Source of the DNA: an uncultured bacterium
Lineage (GTDB): Bacteria; Vulcanimicrobiota; Xenobia; Xenobiales; Xenobiaceae
DNA length: 10,675 nt
Reading direction: 5' to 3'
NCBI GenBank assembly: GCA_934621605.1
Contig: CAKTUZ010000044.1
Coordinates: 1-10,675, forward strand
How positions within the stretch are numbered: position 1 is the first letter of the stretch; each line of letters starts with the position of its first letter. Below the pieces are notes generated by a model. The model saw only the letters and a program-made list of their open reading frames with translations. It searched no databases and had not been told where the DNA came from. A program made the position numbers and the translations under genes. Positions 1 to 5,738 of the stretch are shown in pieces.

Positions 1-279
1 AAAAGCGGAGCCGCAGTCAGTTCGCAGCCTGCAAGGGCGTCGGCCGCAGTGGCAAACATGAACATGGGCCCGCAGCCAAGGCTTGGAAGCGGAAGTTTGG
101 CCATATCGGTAGCGCAGGTCTTGGACGGCCCCGCCCGGCCAATCAAACCGGAGCGTCGATATGGCCATAATTGCAGCTAACATAAAATAGCTAATGGGCG
201 GGCCGAACAAAAATTAGCGTCTTTAAGCAAAAAACTACGCAGCAAACAAGCGGACATTGCAAACGCGGAAGGCTGACAC
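1..279. other. GC-rich segment of unclear content at the window edge
   Basis: Positions 1-170 are visibly GC-rich, unlike the AT-rich DNA that follows, and no gene can be assigned. Two readings are possible. On the minus strand a frame opens with ATG at 104-102 and runs off the edge for 34 codons (begins MAKLPLPSLG, continues MFMFATAADALAG); it looks protein-like, but no Shine-Dalgarno site precedes it. On the plus strand a frame is open from the edge to TAA at 178-180 (59 codons, ending RRYGHNCS), which could be the 3' end of a gene. GC-rich DNA stays open in several frames by chance, so neither is secure. An 11-base inverted repeat, TGGCCATATCG at 98-108 and CGATATGGCCA at 157-167, could form a hairpin with a 48-base loop, so a structured RNA is a third option. 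Nothing was recognised in 181-279. Confidence 0.3.
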
Positions 280-422
280 TTTATCGGGTTATAACCGAAA
301 AGTATTATGATAACTAAAGTTTTATCAGTTATAAATTATAAAAATATTATAATTCTGAATTTATTTAGATATAACTTATAAACTTTGTTAATTATTGATT
401 TTATTCGGTTATAACTGATAAA
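280..422 (+). promoter_or_regulatory. AT-rich repeat cluster upstream of ATPase 1 (TTTATCAGTTATAA family)
   Basis: The 14-base word TTTATCAGTTATAA occurs at 321-334 and again, perfectly inverted, at 409-422. A third copy with two changes plus one extra G starts at 280 and contains the perfect palindrome GGTTATAACC (287-296). The palindromic hexamer TTATAA occurs six times, starting at 289, 329, 336, 347, 376 and 409. The last copy ends 40 bases before the TTG start of ATPase 1, so the cluster covers the likely promoter; TTGTTA at 385-390 with TTATAA at 409-414 is a possible -35/-10 pair. Repeated, partly palindromic sites over a promoter usually mean cooperative binding of a regulator. That the regulator is the ATPase itself is inference. 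Confidence 0.6.
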
Positions 423-462
423 ATTACAAAAATACAATGAACATGCGAGGGGGCGACAGATT

Positions 463-1677
463 TTGATTAAACGTGAAACTTATTTGCAAAAAATTAGACC
501 ATTCATAAATACCGACCTAATCAAAGTTATGACTGGGATGAGACGTTGTGGCAAATCAGTTATGCTAGAGCTGATAAAACAAGAGCTGCTAGCCTCCGGA
601 GTTAGCCGACAACAGATTATATCTCTCAACTTTGAGGATATGCGTTATACCCATTTAAATAACGCACAGGCTCTGCACGACGAAGTTATTAAGCTAGCCA
701 CAGCTATTGAAGGAAAAGTTTTTCTTTTTTTTGACGAAGTTCAGGAAGTTGAACATTGGGAAAGATGCTTAAATTCTTTTCGCTTAGAATTAGATTGCGA
801 TATTTACATTACTGGTTCTAGCGCAAAATTGCTTTCCGGCGAATTGGCTACAGTTTTAGGCGGTCGCTATGTTGAATTCAATATATATCCTTTTTCTTTC
901 ACCGAATTCAAAGAGCTCTACTGTACTGTATGTAATCCTAATAGCGAACAAGAAATTTTTAGGCGGTATCTCACCTTAGGCGGTATGCCTTATTTAGCCA
1001 ATTTAAACTATAGCGAAGAACCTAGCCGTCAGTATTTGCAAGACGTATTTAATTCTGTAGTTCTTAATGACATAATTAAACGCAATAAGGTTCGTGACGT
1101 CGATCTTCTAACTAGAATTATTCTATATATTATGCAAAATATAGGTAATACTTTTAGTGCCGCGTCCATTACAAAATTTCTCAAAAACGAAAGGCGCCAT
1201 ACCTCGACAGAAACTATACTTAATTACATCAGTTACGCTATCAACGCGTACTTTTTGTATAAGATACGCCGCGAAGATTTAGTCGGCAAACAAATTTTAA
1301 GCACAAACGAGAAGTATTATTTGGCTGATCATGGCTTACGCGAAGCTATTTGCGGTGGCAATACTAGCGATATTAACTTAATTTTAGAAAATATAGTTTT
1401 TCTCGAATCGCTGCGACGCGGTTATAAAGTGACTGTCGGCAAAGTAGGCCATAAAGAAATAGATTTTGTTGCCCAAAAACGCGAGCATAAAATATATATT
1501 CAAGTCACTTACCTTTTGGCCTCAGAAGAAACTATAACTAGAGAATTTGACGTTTACAATTTAATAGACGATAACTTCCCTAAATATGTAGTATCTCTGG
1601 ACGAATTAAACTTCAGTCGTCGCGGCATTAAGCATTATCATATACGTGAATTTTTGGCTCTTGGTTCTTGGGACTAG
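463..1677 (+). CDS. ATPase 1: AAA_14/DUF4143-type P-loop ATPase
   Basis: A 404-residue protein, the usual size of the AAA_14 plus DUF4143 family, whose cellular role is not established. The P-loop is GMRRCGKS (25-32), Walker B is FFDEVQ (89-94), and a sensor-like ITGSSAKLLSGE lies at 116-127, followed by the family's LGGRYVEFNIYPFSFTEF stretch (132-149). A winged-helix-like middle leads to a C-terminal domain with ENIVFLESLRRG (309-320), EID (332-334) and YIQVTY (345-350). The last motif stands where PD-(D/E)xK nucleases have ExK; here it reads Q-V-T, so cleavage activity is doubtful. The TTG start at 463 is chosen because it follows a GAGGGGG ribosome site (446-452), gives the family's MIKRETYLQKI beginning, and the upstream ATGs at 437 and 443 are out of frame. 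The gene is preceded by a repeat cluster and converges on the LysR gene with one base between the stops. Confidence 0.9.
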   Translation: MIKRETYLQKIRPFINTDLIKVMTGMRRCGKSVMLELIKQELLASGVSRQQIISLNFEDMRYTHLNNAQALHDEVIKLATAIEGKVFLFFDEVQEVEHWERCLNSFRLELDCDIYITGSSAKLLSGELATVLGGRYVEFNIYPFSFTEFKELYCTVCNPNSEQEIFRRYLTLGGMPYLANLNYSEEPSRQYLQDVFNSVVLNDIIKRNKVRDVDLLTRIILYIMQNIGNTFSAASITKFLKNERRHTSTETILNYISYAINAYFLYKIRREDLVGKQILSTNEKYYLADHGLREAICGGNTSDINLILENIVFLESLRRGYKVTVGKVGHKEIDFVAQKREHKIYIQVTYLLASEETITREFDVYNLIDDNFPKYVVSLDELNFSRRGIKHYHIREFLALGSWD

Positions 1678-1678
1678 C

Positions 1679-2575
1679 TCAAGAATTAACACGCTGCTGA
1701 TCTTCTCTTTGGCAATTTTTCACTTCTTCTATAAACTTTTCTGCTGCCTTAGAGAAGATAGGATAGCGTTTCCAAACTAAGCCGTGCTTACATTTAATTG
1801 GAGGATCGAGCGGACGGAAGCAGAGCGTTTTGCTCTCTTTAGTATCGGCTAAAGTATTAAGCACAAACGCATATCCCACTCCTCTTTTCAGCAAAAGCAT
1901 AGGCGTATTAAAAAGCAAATCAAAAGTAGCTATAATATTGAGCTTTTCTAATTCAACTTCCGACCACAAGGAAAGTTCGCGCTGTAAACCGACGCGCTGG
2001 GGCATAATAAGCGGAATATCTTCTATATCCTTGGGCCTAATAAAAGTATTTTTAGCTAAAGCACAATCACGACGCATAAGCAGGCCCCAGCAAGCTATCT
2101 CTTGCAAAACCAAATGTTCATATTTGGCAATATCTACAGGTTCAATAAAAACGCCAAAATCTAAAGTGCCATGTTCCAAATATTCGGTAATTTTTTCCGC
2201 GTCGCCATTGATAAATTGAAATTTCACATTGGGGTATTTTGCGGACATGCGATAAATCGCTTCTGCAACAATAAGAGAGAGCCCGCCGCCTATAGAAACT
2301 TCTCCGCCTATTCTGGCACTATCTTGAGCAATTTCGCGCCTGGCTTTGTCGCACAAATTGACAATTTCTACCGCGCGTTTACGCAAAAGGCTGCCCTCTT
2401 CAGTTAAAGTAATCTTGCGTTTGCCGCGAATGAAAAGTTGTTTGCCAAGCTCATCTTCAAGCTCCATCATTTGTTTAGATAGTGAAGGTTGTGCTATATG
2501 CAACGATTCAGCCGCTCTAGTTATATTGCCCTCTCTAGCTACAGCTAAAAAGTAACGCAATAAACGTATATCCAA
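1679..2575 (-). CDS. LysR-family transcriptional regulator
   Basis: A 298-residue protein of standard LysR length. Residues 1-60 form the winged helix-turn-helix: RYFLAVAREGNITRAAESL, then HIAQPSLSKQMMELE as the recognition helix, and LGKQLFIRGKRKITLTEEG as the wing. The rest (about 90-290) is the periplasmic-binding-protein-like effector domain, starting GGEVSIGGGLSLIVAEA. The start is TTG at 2575-2573; later in-frame methionines would cut into the helix-turn-helix, and GGAGG sits eight bases upstream of the TTG. It lies back to back with the MATE pump gene, and LysR proteins commonly control the divergent neighbour as well as themselves, so this pump is the likely target. The inducer cannot be read from the sequence. 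The 3' end abuts ATPase 1 with no room for a terminator. Confidence 0.95.
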   Translation of the reverse strand: MDIRLLRYFLAVAREGNITRAAESLHIAQPSLSKQMMELEDELGKQLFIRGKRKITLTEEGSLLRKRAVEIVNLCDKARREIAQDSARIGGEVSIGGGLSLIVAEAIYRMSAKYPNVKFQFINGDAEKITEYLEHGTLDFGVFIEPVDIAKYEHLVLQEIACWGLLMRRDCALAKNTFIRPKDIEDIPLIMPQRVGLQRELSLWSEVELEKLNIIATFDLLFNTPMLLLKRGVGYAFVLNTLADTKESKTLCFRPLDPPIKCKHGLVWKRYPIFSKAAEKFIEEVKNCQREDQQRVNS

Positions 2576-2701
2576 AGTACCTGCCTCCGCTTAACTCGAT
2601 ATTGCCATCTTATCATACCTTATAGCTATAGTTCATTATTCTGTATACATATTTTACATATTTGCCTAAAAGTGCCATACTCTGGGCGGAGTTAAAGAGA
2701 T
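2576..2701. promoter_or_regulatory. Divergent promoter/operator region between lysR and the MATE gene
   Basis: This 126-base interval must hold both promoters. It contains two perfect palindromes, TATAGCTATA (2621-2630) and TGTATACA (2642-2649), whose centres are 20 bases apart (about two helical turns), as suits paired sites for a LysR tetramer. The TATAGCTATA site is the best candidate for the primary recognition site. A weak -35/-10 pair for the pump is TTCATT (2632-2637) and TACATA (2655-2660), 17 bases apart; it would lie over the second palindrome. The ribosome site for the pump is GGAG at 2688-2691. Binding by the adjacent regulator is inferred from family habit. Confidence 0.5.
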
Positions 2702-4096
2702 ATGATACATCGAACTATACATGCACATACAAATTCAGACACAGCTTTAATGACGGAAGGCAGTATCGTTAAGAGCATACTGTTTTTCTCTATTCCGTTA
2801 ATCTTAGGTAACTTTTTACAGCAAATGTACAACACGGTTGACTCTATTATCGTGGGCAACTATGTTGGCAGCGGCGCTCTGGCAGCGGTTGGCTCCAGTG
2901 CTTCCCTTATCTTCTTGATTATCGCTTTTAGCCAAGGCTTGTCGGTCGGTTCAGGCGTAATTGTAGCTCAGTATTTGGGAGCTGGCGACAAACGAGGCGT
3001 CAATTTGGCTGTGCATACCGCTTTAGCCATTTCGGTTTTAGTCGGCTTGCTTATGACAGTAGGCGGTATAGTTTTTACTCGTCCTTTATTAGTTTGGATG
3101 GATACTCCGGAAAGCATTATGCCTGAAGCAGTCGAGTATTTGAAACTTTACTGCGGCGGTATGCTTTTTGGTACTATCTATAATATGGCCGCCGGTATTA
3201 TGAACGCTGCAGGTAACTCCAAACGCTCTTTAATCTACTTAGGTGTAGCTGCCGTCACCAACATTGTTTTGGACGTAGTTTTAATTGTTTGGCTCAAGAT
3301 GGGCGTAGCTGGAGCCGCTTGGGCAACGAATATCAGCCAGTTGGTTTCCGCTATTTTGGCTATGGCTTTTCTTATGCGTACTTCTGCCGATTACAAAGTG
3401 GATCTCAAACACTTAGTCATCAGAAGGAAAATGGCCGGACGTATTATAGCTATCGGTTTGCCTACCGGCATTCAAAATATGGTTATATCTCTTTCCAATG
3501 TTTTAATCCAAGCTAGCATCAACGTATTTGGGGCCTCCGCCATTGCCGGCTTTGGTGCTTTCTTAAAAGTTGACGGTTTTAACGTATTGCCAATTTTAAG
3601 TTTAAGCATGGCTATAACCACTTTTGTGGGACAAAATTATGGTGCCAATCGCATGGATCGCGTTAATAAAGGCGTCTACATTACTATCGCTATGGGCATG
3701 GCCTACACTATTGTAGCTAGCGTTTTAATGCTTATCTATTCTGAGCCGATTATGCGCATGTTTAGTCAAGAAAAAGACGTTATTGCTTGCGGACAACTGG
3801 CCATGTGGTACTTCTGCCCCTTCTACTGGGTTTTGAGCATTTTGCACACTTTGGGCGGCACTATGCGCGGCTTTGGTAAGAGTATTCCTCCTATGGTGAT
3901 TTTACTTATCGCCATGTGCTTATTCCGCATAGTTTGGTTACAAACTATTTTGCCCCACTTCCCTAGCACAGATTGTATATTTGTTCTTTATCCCGTCTCT
4001 TGGGTTTTGGGCGCTGTCATGATGGCCTGGTATACCAAGCAAACCGGTCTTTTAAGACAAAAAGATACTTCGGCTATGCTTTGCCAAGCTGCCTAA
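2702..4096 (+). CDS. MATE-family multidrug/sodium antiporter
   Basis: A 464-residue polytopic inner-membrane protein of the MATE family (NorM/DinF-like), which exports drugs or metabolites in exchange for Na+ or H+. About twelve hydrophobic helices are visible, arranged as two similar halves. The first begins at SIVKSILFFSIPLILGNFLQ (21-40), with the family's TVDSIIVGNYVG (45-56) after helix 1 and GAGDKRG (93-99) in a loop; AGNSKRSLIYL (170-180) follows helix 4. The second half begins near residue 243 (KMAGRIIAIGLPTGIQN), with the matching loop GQNYGANRMDRV (310-321). The ATG at 2702 has GGAG ten bases upstream; a second ATG at residue 17 lacks a ribosome site. It is divergent from the LysR gene, its probable regulator, and ends at a strong terminator. 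The substrate cannot be predicted. Confidence 0.95.
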   Translation: MIHRTIHAHTNSDTALMTEGSIVKSILFFSIPLILGNFLQQMYNTVDSIIVGNYVGSGALAAVGSSASLIFLIIAFSQGLSVGSGVIVAQYLGAGDKRGVNLAVHTALAISVLVGLLMTVGGIVFTRPLLVWMDTPESIMPEAVEYLKLYCGGMLFGTIYNMAAGIMNAAGNSKRSLIYLGVAAVTNIVLDVVLIVWLKMGVAGAAWATNISQLVSAILAMAFLMRTSADYKVDLKHLVIRRKMAGRIIAIGLPTGIQNMVISLSNVLIQASINVFGASAIAGFGAFLKVDGFNVLPILSLSMAITTFVGQNYGANRMDRVNKGVYITIAMGMAYTIVASVLMLIYSEPIMRMFSQEKDVIACGQLAMWYFCPFYWVLSILHTLGGTMRGFGKSIPPMVILLIAMCLFRIVWLQTILPHFPSTDCIFVLYPVSWVLGAVMMAWYTKQTGLLRQKDTSAMLCQAA

Positions 4097-4120
4097 ATTA
4101 AGGGCAAACACTAAAAAATC

Positions 4121-4183
4121 AATACCGTTATTGCGTCAACTTAAAAAAAAGCGCAGTAGCGGTATTTTTTATAAGTGCAACTT
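4121..4183 (+). repeat. Copy 1 of a terminator-containing intergenic repeat
   Basis: This stretch closely matches 7526-7585. Shared blocks are CGTCAACTTA, AGCGCAGTAGCGG, TTTTTTATAA and TGCAACTT, in the same order, with most differences in the outer stem and the loop. Similarity continues past the hairpin and T-run, so it is more than two unrelated terminators. It overlaps the last bases of the ATPase 2 stop codon (4182-4184). A perfect inverted repeat TTATAAGT-GCA-ACTTATAA lies at 4169-4187. Confidence 0.65.
4122..4170 (+). terminator. Intrinsic terminator after the MATE gene, probably bidirectional
   Basis: A 14-pair stem: positions 4122-4135 (ATACCGTTATTGCG) pair with 4152-4165 (CGCAGTAGCGGTAT), including two G-U pairs. 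The loop is 16 bases and A-rich, and a run of T follows (4165-4170). Read on the minus strand the same stem is followed by TTGATTTTTT, so it could also stop transcription from the convergent ATPase 2. Confidence 0.85.
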
Positions 4184-5519
4184 ATAATTTTTGCTCCAGT
4201 GCTAAACCAATCAGCTTATCGGTTTGATCGGCCATAAAAAGTGGAATATTAAGCACATCATCATCAAGCTTTAAATTATTTAAAGAAAAACGCACTCGCA
4301 ACTTAACAGTGTCGCCAAAGAGCTCTTTAAATTTGCGCAAACTTTTGCCTGCGATATTAGTTTCAGCTTTTACTTCAATAGGAAAAATATCATTTTCTCG
4401 CTGGATCAGAAAATCGACTTCATAAGGTGGATTACTCTGGCTCCAATAGCGCGGTGTAACTTCGAATTGTGTTATTAAAGTTTGTAGTACGTAATTTTCT
4501 GTCAAAGCGCCCTTAAATTCTACAAATAAGCGATTGCCTTCGCCAAAAGCACTGGGAGCTAATTGAGCTAGACGGCGCAAAATACCAACGTCTACCAAAT
4601 AAATTTTAAAAGCAGATAAGTCATCATAAGCGGACATAGGCAAACCAGGCTTGCTGCTGCGATAAATTTTATGTATTAAACGCGCCTCGACTAGCCATTG
4701 CAGAGCGTCTTCATATTCGCGAGCTCGAGCCCCCTCTTTTACAGCTTTATAAAGGAATTTCTTGTTTTCCCTAGCTAGTTGCGAAGGCAAAGAATGCCAA
4801 ATAAGTGAAAGGCGAGGAAACTCTTTTAAGCTTGGATGTTTGGCAAAGTCGCGTTCATAAGCGCCAATAATATTAGCTAAGGCCGTTTGCATAGCTTCCA
4901 CATCTTTAGCTTCAGCCCAAAGCCGTACAGACTCTGGCATGCCGCCAGTAATGTAGTACATTTTAAGCTTTTCGCACAAAGGATTAAAGAAAGCGTCAGG
5001 CAGCGGCTCTATTGTATTTACACTATCCAAATAGGCGACTAAATTAGCGTCACCGTTAGCCAGCAAAAACTCTTGAAAAGTCATGGGGTCTATTTGCAAA
5101 AAATCGACTTTGCCAACTGGAAAAGATGATGGCTTAGCTAAAGCTATGCCCAATAAAGAGCCAGCGCAAGCTACATGATATTGGGGAGCATCTTCGCAAA
5201 AGTATTTCAAAGCGTTAAGCACTTCTGGACAATCTTGTATTTCGTCAAAGATAATAAGCGTTTTTTCCGCTTCAATCTTTTGCCCACTAGCCAATATTAA
5301 ATTTTGCAAAATACGCTCTACATTTTTCGTTATGCTAAAAAATTGCTTATAGTCCGGATTTTCGTCAAAGTTGAAATAGGCTGTATTTTCGTAGAAACGC
5401 TTGCCAAATTCTTTTAGCAACCATGTTTTGCCAACCTGACGCACTCCCTTAACAATCAGCGGCTTGCGATAGGGAGAATTTTTCCATTTTATAAGCTTAT
5501 CCAAAGCTAATCTTTCCAT
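4182..5519 (-). CDS. ATPase 2: AAA_14/DUF4143 ATPase with intact PD-(D/E)xK-like residues
   Basis: A 445-residue protein of the AAA_14 plus DUF4143 family but of a different branch from ATPase 1. The P-loop is GVRQVGKT (25-32), Walker B is IIFDEIQ (89-95), and a sensor-like ACAGSLLGIAL lies at 117-127, followed by FPVGKVDFLQIDPMTFQEFL (133-152). YITGGMPESVRLW (189-201) leads into the helical middle. The C-terminal domain carries the full nuclease-like set: E341 in GALTEN, EVD at 367-369 and IEVKAE at 381-386, the E-V-K forming the ExK signature. It could therefore cut DNA, but no substrate or role is established. The ATG at 5519 has a GGGAAGAG ribosome site six bases upstream. It is divergent from ATPase 3 and has its own repeat cluster just upstream. 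The 3' end converges on the MATE gene with a shared terminator between. Confidence 0.9.
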   Translation of the reverse strand: MERLALDKLIKWKNSPYRKPLIVKGVRQVGKTWLLKEFGKRFYENTAYFNFDENPDYKQFFSITKNVERILQNLILASGQKIEAEKTLIIFDEIQDCPEVLNALKYFCEDAPQYHVACAGSLLGIALAKPSSFPVGKVDFLQIDPMTFQEFLLANGDANLVAYLDSVNTIEPLPDAFFNPLCEKLKMYYITGGMPESVRLWAEAKDVEAMQTALANIIGAYERDFAKHPSLKEFPRLSLIWHSLPSQLARENKKFLYKAVKEGARAREYEDALQWLVEARLIHKIYRSSKPGLPMSAYDDLSAFKIYLVDVGILRRLAQLAPSAFGEGNRLFVEFKGALTENYVLQTLITQFEVTPRYWSQSNPPYEVDFLIQRENDIFPIEVKAETNIAGKSLRKFKELFGDTVKLRVRFSLNNLKLDDDVLNIPLFMADQTDKLIGLALEQKL

Positions 5520-5535
5520 AAGCGGCTCTTCCCTT

Positions 5536-5624
5536 CACACTTTTATATGTATTTATGTGTAAATTATCACATAATTATATATAAAAATGTGATTTTTATC
5601 ACATAATTATGTGTTTTTGTGTGA
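5536..5624 (-). promoter_or_regulatory. Repeat cluster upstream of ATPase 2 (CACATAATTATGTG family)
   Basis: A perfect 14-base palindrome, CACATAATTATGTG, sits at 5600-5613. The 15-base word TTATCACATAATTAT occurs at 5564-5578 and 5596-5610, 32 bases apart, close to three helical turns. Further CACA/TGTG half-sites, mostly in alternating orientation, lie at 5536-5540, 5556-5560, 5588-5592 and 5618-5623, about seven half-sites in under 90 bases. The cluster begins 17 bases before the ATPase 2 ATG and must cover its promoter. It resembles neither the ATPase 1 nor the ATPase 3 cluster in its flanking bases. Binding by ATPase 2 itself is inference. Confidence 0.65.
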
Positions 5625-5653
5625 GACAGGCAAGCTAAGCCTGTATTAGTTTT

Positions 5654-5702
5654 GTTATACCCTAGTTTTAGTGGGTATAATTAGGGTATAATTGGGGTAT
5701 AA
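5654..5702 (+). promoter_or_regulatory. Phased repeat cluster upstream of ATPase 3 (GGGTATAA at 11-base period)
   Basis: GGGTATAA occurs three times at 5673-5680, 5684-5691 and 5695-5702, an exact 11-base step, so all three face the same side of the helix. An inverted copy, TTATACCC, lies at 5655-5662. The repeats supply TATAAT boxes: TATAAT at 5676-5681 with TTGTTA at 5652-5657 is an 18-base-spaced promoter candidate, so a protein on the repeats would block or guide RNA polymerase. The array ends 36 bases before the ATPase 3 ATG. Confidence 0.65.
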
Positions 5703-5738
5703 CTCAATACGAAAGTAATATCTCACAGGGGATGCGCT

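Noticed and set aside
190..218. GCTAAT/ATTAGC hairpin as a terminator
   Set aside because: Only six pairs around a 17-base loop and no T-run after it.
1830..2555. Three plus-strand frames of 69-129 codons over the LysR gene
   Set aside because: They are antisense to a clear LysR protein, with low-complexity serine/lysine-rich translations.
3289..3516. Plus-strand 75-codon frame inside the MATE gene
   Set aside because: Out-of-frame overlap with a conserved transporter; aromatic-rich nonsense sequence.
5536..5702. Possible CRISPR array
   Set aside because: The repeats are only 8-15 bases, partly inverted and irregularly or closely spaced, with no unique spacers and no cas genes.
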